Position numbers and translations under genes: made by a program. Positions 1 through 6,899 of a stretch of 11,515 nucleotides of DNA are shown here, in pieces (position 1 is the stretch's first letter; each line of letters begins with the position of its first letter). Origin of the DNA: an uncultured Candidatus Saccharibacteria bacterium (GTDB lineage Bacteria > Patescibacteriota > Saccharimonadia > Saccharimonadales > Saccharimonadaceae); NCBI GenBank assembly GCA_947427985.1, contig CANEKB010000025.1, positions 1 through 11,515 on the forward strand, in the 5' to 3' direction. Under the pieces are notes generated by a model. The model was not told the DNA's origin, searched no databases, and saw only the letters and a list, made by a program, of their open reading frames with translations.

Positions 1-23
1 AAGAGAAAGTTACACTTTCTCTT
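1..23. repeat. Perfect short inverted repeat (hairpin)
   Basis: Arms AAGAGAAAGT and ACTTTCTCTT are perfect complements around a 3-base loop (tac). The bases that follow are pyrimidine-rich but not a clean T-run. It could be the terminator of a gene lying left of the window, but the sequence is cut off here and this cannot be decided. Confidence 0.4.
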
Positions 24-35
24 CTCTCGCTTCCT

Positions 36-122
36 ACGGCTGGACGAGGCGCGTCGCCATATCCCGTCGTCACGGGTATGGCGCGCTCTTCCTCCTCGTA
101 AGTCCGGATCCTCTCGAAAAGG
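36..122. repeat. Palindromic repeat element, intergenic copy
   Basis: Nested inverted repeat. The centre is CCCGTCGTCACGGG (63-76), itself a hairpin with loop CGTC. Outside it GCCATA pairs with TATGGC, then GCGC with GCGC, then ACGAGG with CCTCGT. The 14-base core is identical to the one inside ileS (3448-3461). Similarity continues to the right: TCTTC, CTCGTAAG, TCCGGA and CGAAAA occur in the same order in both places. The two are therefore copies of one repeat family. This copy lies outside any gene. The function is unknown; a mobile palindromic (REP/MITE-like) element is the simplest reading. Confidence 0.7.
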
Positions 123-291
123 TATTAGTAGGCTACCATACTGACTTTCTATTTATTCTTTTCTTTACTCCACATTGGTTTGTAATATTGCTAGCAATAC
201 ATTCTTCTGCATAGTACCAGTATATTCGCCAAAGACTCTGTTTGCCGTTTTAGGCTTGATGATAGACACAGATCTTCATCCTCTCCTTATA
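121..291. other. AT-rich stretch with no supported gene
   Basis: No open frame with a ribosome binding site, no RNA gene and no terminator was recognised. On the minus strand it follows silent cassette 1; the first roughly 20 bases after the cassette (about 275-294) still resemble the flanks of cassettes 2 and 3, and then similarity stops. Confidence 0.5.
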
Positions 292-492
292 TTGCTCTAT
301 GGCTAGACAACGGAGGGGAAAGCCCCAGTGCTTTTCACGGTAACTAGATGGATAGGAAGCAGTATTGTTGCTGTTGAAACGGTAGGCTTTTTTGTCGGAG
401 AAAACGGGAGATAGCCAAAAGTTGATGTTAACGCCCGTGGCGTCAAGTGCATTGGACGAACCCGTAATGGGAGCTCCGCTGCGGACGAAGAA
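292..492 (-). pseudogene. Silent FISUMP-like C-terminal cassette 1
   Basis: Read on the minus strand, 489 to 295 encodes 65 residues beginning FVRSGAPITG and ending GFPLRCLAIE. The pattern FVRSG, then FWLSP, AYRFN, YPSSYR and GFPLRCLA is that of the C-terminal half of the Fibrobacter succinogenes major paralogous (FISUMP) domain, a C-type-lectin-like fold common in surface proteins. The frame is open upstream for only about 18 codons to a TAA and has no ATG/GTG/TTG start with a ribosome binding site, so this is not an independent gene. The usual TAA after LRCLAIE is CAA here, and the frame runs on for 15 codons to a later TAA. Both edges match cassettes 2 and 3 while the middle differs. It is best read as a silent donor cassette; a decayed gene fragment is the alternative. 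Confidence 0.8.
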
Positions 493-561
493 AAGATGCG
501 TTCGGTTTGTTGTTCGTATTTTATGAAATAATATTTAGCGATTGTGAATAGTTGTAGCATT

Positions 562-591
562 ACAAAAGAGGCCCCGCTCAGTGAGCGGGGC
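562..591 (-). terminator. Intrinsic terminator of the 600-1160 gene
   Basis: On the minus strand a GC-rich perfect stem (CCCCGCTC / GAGCGGGG, positions 572-590) is followed by a T-rich tract (complement of 562-570). It begins 9 bases after the stop codon of the minus-strand gene. Confidence 0.85.
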
Positions 592-599
592 GGGATGGA

Positions 600-1160
600 T
601 CAGGACCGAACTGGGGAAGATTGAGAAGTGTGGCCCTGAAGAACGGAGAAGATTTTCTGAAGACAACGTTTCAGCTTAGCATGAGGAATGACTGTGTCGG
701 GCAGGTAGGGGAAGAAGGTGGTGCCGCTAATGGGGTCATGCAGACTGAGGACGACACCCTTTGCTGCTGCACCGCAATGTATCATTTCGATTTCGACACC
801 GCTATGTAAGAGATCGACGCCTTCAGTGTTTTGGGCGTTCGAGCGCATACCACCGTAATAAGTGCCATGGTTGGAGTTGGCGTTGGTGGTATGGATAGTG
901 CCACTAATGTAAACGCCATAGTCCAGGCCGATCAGCTGATCAATACGGACCATGACGGCAGTACCGTTAGCGATCGACATTGAGCGGCTGCGACCATCTG
1001 GAGTGTCGTAAGTTCGACACTGAATACCGAAACATTGGGGAAGGTTTTTGTCGCGTTCGGTTCGTATCATGTCGCGCAGCTTGGCGCAAGAGATACCGTT
1101 GGAAATGATAAAGGCAGGGGTTTTGCGGGAAGTGAGGATGTGGTTATTCATTCTAGACAA
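600..1160 (-). CDS. Conserved-looking hypothetical soluble protein
   Basis: Encodes 186 residues and I do not recognise the family. The start chosen is TTG (1158-1160), because GGAGAG lies about 6-8 bases upstream of it, whereas the in-frame ATG three codons later is too far from that site. The same arrangement (GGAGAGAAA then TTG) is seen in the transglycosylase gene at 2227. There is no signal peptide or membrane segment, so it is probably cytoplasmic. It contains several cysteines and histidines and the stretch KGVVLSLHDPISGTTFFPYL near residues 135-155. It is a monocistronic unit with its own promoter (1271-1299) and terminator (562-591). The stretch LHDP slightly recalls CheD-type deamidases, but the signature is not there and I make no functional claim. 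Confidence 0.75.
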   Translation of the reverse strand: MSRMNNHILTSRKTPAFIISNGISCAKLRDMIRTERDKNLPQCFGIQCRTYDTPDGRSRSMSIANGTAVMVRIDQLIGLDYGVYISGTIHTTNANSNHGTYYGGMRSNAQNTEGVDLLHSGVEIEMIHCGAAAKGVVLSLHDPISGTTFFPYLPDTVIPHAKLKRCLQKIFSVLQGHTSQSSPVRS

Positions 1161-1270
1161 TTTTTTCTCTCCTTTTGTGAAGGTTCAATAGGCTGAAACC
1201 CATCTAAGATGGTTTGGTATAATATGAAATTTACACCAAAACCAGGCCAGCATACGCTAGCTTACCTTTC

Positions 1271-1299
1271 AGTATAGCACACATGCTTAAAAGTGTCAA
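1271..1299 (-). promoter_or_regulatory. Promoter of the 600-1160 gene
   Basis: On the minus strand TTGACA (1294-1299), a 17-bp spacer and TATACT (1271-1276), which is near the sigma-70 consensus. The predicted start near 1264 gives a leader of about 100 bases. That leader contains a short perfect hairpin, CCATCT/AGATGG (1200-1212), whose role is unknown. Confidence 0.85.
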
Positions 1300-1340
1300 A
1301 TCTTGACGTATTGTAGTACTGTTTAAACAGGAAGATCTAG

Positions 1341-1376
1341 CAATAAAAAGAGACCTCGCTAGAAGTAAGCGAGGTC
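1341..1376 (-). terminator. Intrinsic terminator of the lytic transglycosylase gene
   Basis: On the minus strand the stem GACCTCGCT/AGCGAGGTC (1352-1376) with a 7-base loop is followed by TCTCTTTTTATT (complement of 1341-1351). It lies 48 bases after the stop codon of the minus-strand gene. Confidence 0.88.
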
Positions 1377-1423
1377 AGGGATAGATAAAGTAGTGATCCG
1401 GAGGCGGAAGGAACATTTAGCGA

Positions 1424-2227
1424 TCAAGAGACCAGCTCGGAGGTCGGAAGTGTGAATTCTGTGAGATATTGCTCATAGAGAGGCATTACTTCGCGACTAT
1501 AATAGCTGCTGGAGTGGCCGTTTCTCATGGCTTTTGCGGCGCCACTGGGACCCATATTATAACGCATGAGCAATGCGTGAGTCACTTCGAATTCTTGATC
1601 GGGGCAACCGGCCAGCTCCTCTAAGTAGTCAATGCTAACAATACAGCATTTGACTGGGTCGAAGAGATCGTCGGTGGTAAATCCGTATTTGTCGAGGCGG
1701 CTTTGGTGCCATTTAGGCTGAACTTGGACAAGACCAATAGCATCGCCGTTGTCGCCAACCTTGAGCGGGTCATAGCCTGATTCGGAGTTAGCCATAGCCA
1801 TAACGAGACAAAAACGAACCGGATCCTCATAGCAAGCCTGTGTATAGATCTGCCATTGAACCTCGCCATCAAGCGGCACACTTGATAAAAGCGGTGTGTG
1901 CGGCAGCTCAGGCTCTTCGATTGCGTTAAGATTTTCGGTGAGTAGGCTAAGGCTATCCCGTGAAAAAGCAAGGAGCTCCGTCAAGGGCTTGAGTGGGATT
2001 GTGATAGGAACGATGCGATCCTGGACCGAATCATAGATGACCGGTGTGGTATTAACTTTGTTGTAGTCTTGCCATTCTGGGGATGGGTCGATAGTTGTCT
2101 CGAACGACTCCAAGACAGCGACGCGAGAGCTAACGATATGCGGATCTCCAGCTTTGGCTGTCATGCAGGTAAGGCTGAAAAGGATAAAGACCGGCGCAAG
2201 TAACAGTAGGTACAGTTTTCGATTCAA
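1424..2227 (-). CDS. Exported SLT-type lytic transglycosylase
   Basis: Cleaves the glycan strand of peptidoglycan between MurNAc and GlcNAc; acts outside the membrane. Residues 5-21 form a hydrophobic segment followed by AKA, a plausible signal peptidase I site. Residues 27-120 look like a linker or an unrecognised region. The Slt domain occupies about 125-250: catalytic Glu149 in ANSESGYDP, the glycine-rich GDAIGLVQVQP (161-171) and RYNMGP (222-227), equivalent to the usual AYNAGP. The start is set at TTG (2225-2227), because AGGAGAG lies 6 bases upstream; this gives MNRKLYLLLL and 267 residues. An upstream in-frame GTG (2276-2278) would put 17 charged residues before the signal peptide and has no binding site. 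Monocistronic, with its own promoter and terminator. Likely role: wall remodelling or assembly of a surface machine. Confidence 0.9.
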   Translation of the reverse strand: MNRKLYLLLLAPVFILFSLTCMTAKAGDPHIVSSRVAVLESFETTIDPSPEWQDYNKVNTTPVIYDSVQDRIVPITIPLKPLTELLAFSRDSLSLLTENLNAIEEPELPHTPLLSSVPLDGEVQWQIYTQACYEDPVRFCLVMAMANSESGYDPLKVGDNGDAIGLVQVQPKWHQSRLDKYGFTTDDLFDPVKCCIVSIDYLEELAGCPDQEFEVTHALLMRYNMGPSGAAKAMRNGHSSSYYSREVMPLYEQYLTEFTLPTSELVS

Positions 2228-2295
2228 TAGTTTCTCTCCTCTCGTGGGCATTGGTGGATGTTTACCGTAAGAAATCACTACTTTTAAGGGTGCGT

Positions 2296-2311
2296 GCGCT
2301 TTAAAAAGCGC
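2296..2311. repeat. Hairpin in the transglycosylase leader
   Basis: GCGCTTT and AAAGCGC are complementary around 2 bases. It lies in the transcribed leader, between the promoter (2344-2372) and the TTG start of the transglycosylase gene. It has no adjoining T-run in the direction of transcription. Confidence 0.4.
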
Positions 2312-2343
2312 AAAAGGTATGGTTGGGCAGAACCCGTTTATCT

Positions 2344-2372
2344 ATTGTATCACAGATTACTGTAAAAGTCAA
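2344..2372 (-). promoter_or_regulatory. Promoter of the lytic transglycosylase gene
   Basis: On the minus strand TTGACT (2367-2372), a 17-bp spacer and TACAAT (2344-2349). The predicted start near 2337 gives a leader of about 110 bases. Confidence 0.85.
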
Positions 2373-2423
2373 CTGGGTAGAATGTAACGGTGCGGGCAGG
2401 GATTATTTTATTGTGGGTGAAAA

Positions 2424-2452
2424 TTGGCGGATGGGCGGGAATGTGATATAAT
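2424..2452 (+). promoter_or_regulatory. Promoter of the T-box leader and ileS
   Basis: TTGGCG (2424-2429), a 17-bp spacer and a consensus TATAAT (2447-2452). The predicted start near 2459 places the candidate T-box stem I a few bases into the RNA and gives a leader of about 290 bases before ileS. Confidence 0.85.
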
Positions 2453-2468
2453 GAAGGAAGAAGCGTTT

Positions 2469-2750
2469 GAGCGGTAATCGTCCGCGAGCTGACAAAAGAA
2501 CGAATTTGGCTAGTCTTAGAGTGAAGAGGTGGCGAAGTTCTAGTAGAATTGTCCGTGAATCTGCGTGAAGGATGAAATAAGAGTTCCGAGAAACATGTTG
2601 TAAAAAATACAACGTTTGGTTAGCGAAAGTTGGCTAAAGGTTCTGGGAAAAGTTAGATGGTACCGCCCGCTAGGGTTCTAACGGTGAAAGTTAAGGAAAG
2701 AATGATGACATTCTCGAGATAATAATTGCCGGAGGACGGCGGGAGTTTTT
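2469..2750 (+). ncRNA. Isoleucine T-box riboswitch, probably translational
   Basis: The leader senses uncharged tRNA-Ile and controls ileS. The T-box core AGATGGTACCGC (2655-2666) is present: TGGT would pair with the tRNA ACCA end. It sits in a well-formed antisequestrator: GTTAGA (2652-2657) pairs with TCTAAC (2677-2682) and inner ACC with GGT. Upstream is a perfect hairpin GTTGTA/TACAAC (2597-2613) in the stem III position. Near the 5' end GCGG/CCGC (2471-2485) closes a loop containing ATC (2477-2479), an isoleucine codon, which fits the ultrashort stem I form known from actinobacterial ileS leaders. No terminator with a T-run precedes the gene. GGCGG just before the ribosome binding site can pair with CCGCC of the T-box, so translational control is likelier. 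The middle of the leader was not fully folded. Confidence 0.82.
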
Positions 2751-5700
2751 ATGAAATATAAGGCAGGGAATCGACGAAGAGCGGCGGAATATGAGCCGGC
2801 GCTGGTTGAATGGTGGAAGAAAAATAAGACTTTTGAGAAGTCAGTCGAGGAACGGCCGATTGACGATTCGTACGTGTTTTATGATGGTCCTCCGTTTATT
2901 ACAGGGATGCCACATCATGGTACACTTTTGTCGTCAATCGTGAAAGATGCGGTGCCGAGATTCTGGACGATGCGGGGGAAGCGGGTTGAGCGACGCTGGG
3001 GCTGGGACTGTCATGGGCTGCCGGCAGAGAATTTTGTCGAGAAGCAACTCGGGATTACCGACCGGCGCGAGATTGGTACGAAATGGAGTCTGGAAGATTA
3101 TATTTTGAAGGCACGCGAGAGTATGGTGGCGAACTCGGAGACCTGGGAGGGAACAATTGATCGGATTGGGCGCTGGGTGGATTTTAAGGGGGCGTACCGG
3201 ACGATGGACAAGGATTTCATGGAGTCGGTCTGGTGGGCGTTTAAGACGCTGTATGAGGCGGGGAAGATTTACGAAGGCGCGAAGGTTCTGATGTATGATA
3301 CGAAATTTGCGACGCCAGTCTCGAAGTCGGAAGTGACGATGGATAATGATGCGTATCAAGAGGTAACGGATCCGTCAGCTTATGTGAAGTTTAGGCTGAC
3401 AAACGAATCATCTAAACAGCTCTTTTCGGGACACGATGTCACTTCGGCCCGTCGTCACGGGCGAAGCGCATCTTCGTCCTCGCTCGTAAGCTCCGGAGAT
3501 TCCCGAAAAAGCAGTTTAGACAATTCGTCAATCAATCCAAATAGCACAGAAGCTGGCGAGTTGGCGGTTTATCTATTGGCGTGGACGACGACGCCGTGGA
3601 CGCTGCCAGGGAATATGGCGCTGGCGGTGAGCTCGGAGCTGAAATATGCGGCTTATGATGCAGGGGAGGGGCGGATTTTCGTGGTGGCGGAGAGCCGAGC
3701 GGCGGATTTACAGAAGAAACTGGAGCAAAATTGGCAGAAATTGGCGGAATTCAAGGGGGAAGAGCTGGTTGGGTTAGAATATGAGGCACTAGAGATCGAG
3801 GATGGGACGAAGCTGGTTGACTGGAAGAAGTTTGAGAAGAATTATTATCCGGCAAAAGCGGAGAATGCGCACCGGGTTTGGGGGGCGGAGTTCGTTTCGG
3901 ATAGTGATGGTACGGGGATTGTACATATCGCGCCGGCCTATGGTGAAGACGACTATAATTTGGGCAAGGAGAACGGAGTTCCGGTAATTGATGTACTGGA
4001 TGAATATGGTTGCTATTTGCCGGGAGCGGATGAAGGTCTGAAGGCGGCGGGGGTGCGGCCAAACGAAGAAGGGCAGATTCAGATCTGGGAAGCGAACAAG
4101 TTTATCGCGAAGTGCTTAGAGGCGGCGGGGCCGATTGAGAAGATTGAATATATTAAACACGAGTATCCGTTTAATCCGCGGTCTAAACAGCGAATTATGT
4201 ATCGGGCGTTCCCGAGCTGGTTCTTTGATGTGCAAGGACAGAAGCCGCTAATGATTGCGCAGAACGAGAATATTAACTGGTTCCCGGAGTATCTTAAGCA
4301 CGGGCGGTTCGAGAAGAATATTGAGCAGGCGCCGGATTGGAATTTGAGCCGTGATCGATTCTGGGCGACAGCGATGCCGGTCTGGAAGGGCGATAAAGGA
4401 ACAGTGAAAGTGGTGGGGAGCTATGAAGAATTGTATGAGCTGAGTGGGAAACGTTTGGAAGATTATCATCGGCCGTGGGTGGACGAGATTGAGTTCGAGA
4501 TCGACGGTGAGCATTTTAAGCGAATCGAGAAGGTCTTGGACTGTTGGTTCGAGTCGGGTTCGATGCCGTTCGCACAGTTGCACTATCCGTTTGAGAATAA
4601 GGAAAAATTTGAGCGGAATTATCCGGCGGATTTTATCGTAGAATACGTCGGGCAGGTGCGGGCGTGGTTCTATTATGTGCACTGCGTTAATACGGCACTA
4701 GCGGAAGTTGGGGGATTCGGGAAGGTGGCGCAAGAACGAGCCGAGAAAAATGCTTTCAAAAACGTGATTACGACCGGGACTTTGGCGGGGAACGATGGCC
4801 GGAAGATGTCGAAGTCGTTGGGCAATTATACTGATCCGAATGTCCTAATGAACCAATATTCGGCGGATGCACTGAGATTCTTGCTATTGTCGAGTCCGGT
4901 GCTTTCGGGCGAGGATTTTGCGTTGACGGATAAAGACGTTAGCGATGTACAGCGGAAGCTGGCGATGATTTGGAACGTGTATGATTTCTTTACAACTTAT
5001 GCCGAGGTGGATGGATGGGATTTTGAGACGGCATGGAAGCCGGAGGGGAAGGCGGTAACGGATTTGAAGAACCCGCTGGACCGGTGGATTATGAGTCGCT
5101 GGCACGAGACAAAGAGCCAGATTATCGAGGGGATGGAGGAATATAATATTCCTAAGGCGCTGGCTGGGGTGCTGCCGTTTGTGGATGATTTGTCGAACTG
5201 GTTCGTGCGGCGAAGTCGTCGACGTTTCTGGAAATCGGAAGATGATAGCGATAAGAATGAGGCGTATTTTACGCTGTATGTGGTTTTGGTAAAGATGGCA
5301 GAGGCTTTAGCGCCGTTTATCCCGTTCTTGGCGGAAGAGTTGTATCAGAATATGACCGGGAGTGGAGAAAGCGTTCATCTGCGTAGTTATCCAATGACCT
5401 GCGACGTTGATGAAAAAGTGTTGGCGGAAATGAAGCGGACGCGCGAGGTGATTAATGAAGGTTTGGCGCTACGGATGCGAAAGAGTGATAGCGAGGAGCA
5501 GGTGAAGGTACGTCAGCCGCTGGCGAAGTTAGTCTATGCGGGTGAGAAATTGCCAGAGTGGGCTGAGGAGATCGTGCGTGACGAGGTGAACGTGAAGGAA
5601 GTCGAAAATGGGGAAGAAACTTGGCTCGACAAAGCGATCAACGAAGATTTAGCGAAGGAAGGATGGACGCGAGAGCTGATTCGCGCAGTACAGAGCGCGC

Positions 5701-5897
5701 GTAAGAAAGCTGGGCTGAATGTTGATGATCGAATTAAGCTGAGTGTGAGCGCAGAAGTGCCAGAAGAATGGGTAGAGACGCTAAAAAATGAAGTCTTAGC
5801 GACAGAACTGGTTGAAGATGGGAATTTTGCGTACGACGAGATTGCGAAAGTGAACGGAGAGAATGTAACGATTAGTTTGGAGAAGAGCTCGCTTTAA
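2751..5897 (+). CDS. ileS: Isoleucyl-tRNA synthetase with an in-frame palindromic insertion
   Basis: Charges tRNA-Ile with isoleucine using ATP; class Ia enzyme, cytoplasmic. The HIGH-type motif is PHHGT (residues 54-58) in FYDGPPFITGMPHHGT; the KMSKS loop is at 685-689 (GRKMSKSLGN). WTTTPWTLPGN near 280 marks the editing (CP1) domain, followed by the catalytic second half and the anticodon-binding domain from about 770. The length of 1048 and the motif style suit the long, eukaryote-like type found in many CPR and other bacteria. Start: GGGAG lies 5 bases before the ATG. Oddity: residues 218-260, rich in Ser, Arg and Asp, lie between YVKFRLTN and the WTTTPWT motif and are encoded by a 126-bp palindromic element (3403-3528). 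The reading frame and both catalytic motifs remain intact, so the protein is probably active with a surface loop. Regulated by the T-box upstream. Confidence 0.97.
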   Translation: MKYKAGNRRRAAEYEPALVEWWKKNKTFEKSVEERPIDDSYVFYDGPPFITGMPHHGTLLSSIVKDAVPRFWTMRGKRVERRWGWDCHGLPAENFVEKQLGITDRREIGTKWSLEDYILKARESMVANSETWEGTIDRIGRWVDFKGAYRTMDKDFMESVWWAFKTLYEAGKIYEGAKVLMYDTKFATPVSKSEVTMDNDAYQEVTDPSAYVKFRLTNESSKQLFSGHDVTSARRHGRSASSSSLVSSGDSRKSSLDNSSINPNSTEAGELAVYLLAWTTTPWTLPGNMALAVSSELKYAAYDAGEGRIFVVAESRAADLQKKLEQNWQKLAEFKGEELVGLEYEALEIEDGTKLVDWKKFEKNYYPAKAENAHRVWGAEFVSDSDGTGIVHIAPAYGEDDYNLGKENGVPVIDVLDEYGCYLPGADEGLKAAGVRPNEEGQIQIWEANKFIAKCLEAAGPIEKIEYIKHEYPFNPRSKQRIMYRAFPSWFFDVQGQKPLMIAQNENINWFPEYLKHGRFEKNIEQAPDWNLSRDRFWATAMPVWKGDKGTVKVVGSYEELYELSGKRLEDYHRPWVDEIEFEIDGEHFKRIEKVLDCWFESGSMPFAQLHYPFENKEKFERNYPADFIVEYVGQVRAWFYYVHCVNTALAEVGGFGKVAQERAEKNAFKNVITTGTLAGNDGRKMSKSLGNYTDPNVLMNQYSADALRFLLLSSPVLSGEDFALTDKDVSDVQRKLAMIWNVYDFFTTYAEVDGWDFETAWKPEGKAVTDLKNPLDRWIMSRWHETKSQIIEGMEEYNIPKALAGVLPFVDDLSNWFVRRSRRRFWKSEDDSDKNEAYFTLYVVLVKMAEALAPFIPFLAEELYQNMTGSGESVHLRSYPMTCDVDEKVLAEMKRTREVINEGLALRMRKSDSEEQVKVRQPLAKLVYAGEKLPEWAEEIVRDEVNVKEVENGEETWLDKAINEDLAKEGWTRELIRAVQSARKKAGLNVDDRIKLSVSAEVPEEWVETLKNEVLATELVEDGNFAYDEIAKVNGENVTISLEKSSL
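3403..3528. repeat. Palindromic element inserted in frame within ileS
   Basis: Terminal inverted repeats: ACGAAT (3403-3408) pairs with ATTCGT (3523-3528), TCTAAAC with GTTTAGA, and GCTCTTTTCGGGA with TCCCGAAAAAGC (one gap). Inside, GATG pairs with CATC, CTTCG with CGAAG and CCCGT with ACGGG around the loop CGTC. Its length of 126 bp equals 42 codons and it carries no stop in the ileS frame. The core and right half are shared with the intergenic copy at 36-122. This resembles the Rickettsia palindromic elements, which also insert in frame in housekeeping genes, although no sequence kinship with those is claimed. Confidence 0.8.
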
Positions 5898-5918
5898 GCT
5901 TTTCAACCTTTCTCTTGA

Positions 5919-6119
5919 TTACTCTATGGCTAGACAACGGAGGGAATAGGCAAAGCTGCGCCAGTCTTGTCTATAGCCGATATTCTCATTAAAGATAGTG
6001 TCCAGCGATACTACTCCTGCTCCGGCAATACTTGACCAATGCCGTGATTCTACGCCGATGCTAACTAATCTTGTCCCTTGCAATGTAGCAGTGTTACTTG
6101 GCCCTCCGCTGCGGACGAA
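5919..6119 (-). pseudogene. Silent FISUMP-like C-terminal cassette 2
   Basis: On the minus strand 6119 to 5919 encodes 66 residues and a TAA stop. They begin FVRSGGPSNT, include RHWSSIAG and end FAYSLRCLAIE. WSS and LRCLA are hallmarks of the C-terminal part of FISUMP domains. A TGA lies four codons upstream of FVRSG in frame and there is no start codon, so it cannot be expressed alone. Shared with the other cassettes: GTCCGCAGCGG at the start, CTCCGTTGTCTAGCCATAGA at the end, and about 10-15 bases beyond the stop. The middle of roughly 50 codons is unrelated at the base level. It sits just after ileS, in opposite orientation. Confidence 0.82.
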
Positions 6120-6147
6120 GAAAATCGATCAGCTGAGCGATTTTCTT
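6118..6147. repeat. CAGCTG-centred palindrome at the edge of cassette 2
   Basis: AAGAAAATCG (6118-6127) is complementary to CGATTTTCTT (6138-6147), with the palindrome TCAGCTGA in the middle and only one mismatched pair. It abuts the FVRSG edge of cassette 2. Because T-runs flank the stem on either strand, it may also act as a bidirectional intrinsic terminator, ending ileS transcription on the plus strand and blocking read-through into the cassette on the minus strand. A similar palindrome is present at the same edge of cassette 3. Confidence 0.65.
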
Positions 6148-6240
6148 TAGCGGATAACAGAGGTGGGATGTCTTAAAAATCGTTCAGTTGATTGAGTTTT
6201 GGGGTGGAGATGCTAGCTGATTTTAATGATAAATCGAAGG

Positions 6241-6269
6241 TTGTCAGGGGGATTTTGATATGGTACTAT
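6241..6269 (+). promoter_or_regulatory. Promoter of the 6291-7924 gene run
   Basis: TTGTCA (6241-6246), a 17-bp spacer and TACTAT (6264-6269). The predicted start near 6276 leaves a leader of about 15 bases containing AGGAGG (6282-6287). Confidence 0.75.
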
Positions 6270-6290
6270 GAATAAAGAAATAGGAGGTAT

Positions 6291-6872
6291 ATGGAGCAAA
6301 AGTCGAGGAAAATTGCGCTGGTAGTGGCGATTATTGCGGGGATATTCTTGGTAGCAGTGGTAGCGATCGGAATCATAGATGGGATCCAGAGTGGTACTGC
6401 GGAAAAGCCGGAGGATGAGACTGAGGAAGTAATTAGTGCGAACTGTTCGACAATTGAGTGCATAAAGAAGATTGATGTCACAGATAGTGTTGAGAAGATT
6501 ACTGAGACCATCGGGGTAGAGCCAGAATACGATGAATTTAGTGAGCGATATAAATGGAAACTGAGCAACAACGAAAGTATTGCACGCGAGAAGAGCGGCG
6601 ATAGCTACATTTTGCAGGCAACTATCAACAAAGAAAATGTTGCAAATGCGGATGTGGACCTTTCAGTGTATAACGAAATTAAAGCAGACATCCAAAACGG
6701 GAAAGCTTATACTTATGAAGATCTCGTGAAGAAACTGGGCGGTGTTGAAGGAGTAGTTGCTGGTAAGACCAAGAATTCAAAGCGCTATATTTGGGTCGAC
6801 AAACATAATCAGACTTTTAGCGCGACCATCAATAATGATGATGGGAAATGTTCGATCATTAGCCTACGGTAG
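6291..6872 (+). CDS. Membrane-anchored protein with two similar C-terminal repeats
   Basis: 193 residues. Residues 7-29 form one transmembrane helix after a short basic N-terminus, so the rest is probably outside the cell. An acidic linker (about 36-50) follows. The remainder seems to be two copies of one unit: a helical segment with a glycine (ITETIGVEPE near 71-80; VKKLGGVEGV near 145-154), then a charged turn and a strand pair (YKWKLSN..ILQATIN and YIWVDKHNQTFSATIN). This arrangement resembles the BLIP-like/BamE-like fold of DUF3862-type proteins, which is only a fold-level guess. The start is ATG at 6291 with AGGAGG only 3 bases away, which is close but without a better alternative. It is the first gene of a run with the HAD gene 27 bases downstream. 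Function unknown. Confidence 0.8.
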   Translation: MEQKSRKIALVVAIIAGIFLVAVVAIGIIDGIQSGTAEKPEDETEEVISANCSTIECIKKIDVTDSVEKITETIGVEPEYDEFSERYKWKLSNNESIAREKSGDSYILQATINKENVANADVDLSVYNEIKADIQNGKAYTYEDLVKKLGGVEGVVAGKTKNSKRYIWVDKHNQTFSATINNDDGKCSIISLR

Positions 6873-6899
6873 GATTGAGGTTGGAGTTAGCGAGGCGAA

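Noticed and set aside
303..560. 85-residue minus-strand open frame over cassette 1
   Set aside because: It is in a different frame from the FISUMP-like reading, has no ribosome binding site, and its composition matches a shadow.
1218..1223. Plus-strand TATAAT as a promoter
   Set aside because: No -35 hexamer at a suitable distance and no plus-strand gene follows; it lies in the leader of the minus-strand gene.
2228..2278. Upstream GTG start of the transglycosylase
   Set aside because: No ribosome binding site; it would bury the signal peptide behind 17 residues. AGGAGAG instead serves the TTG at 2227.
3751..4682. Several 60-144-residue frames on both strands within ileS
   Set aside because: They are shadows of the synthetase frame with arginine/proline-rich or low-information translations and no ribosome binding sites.
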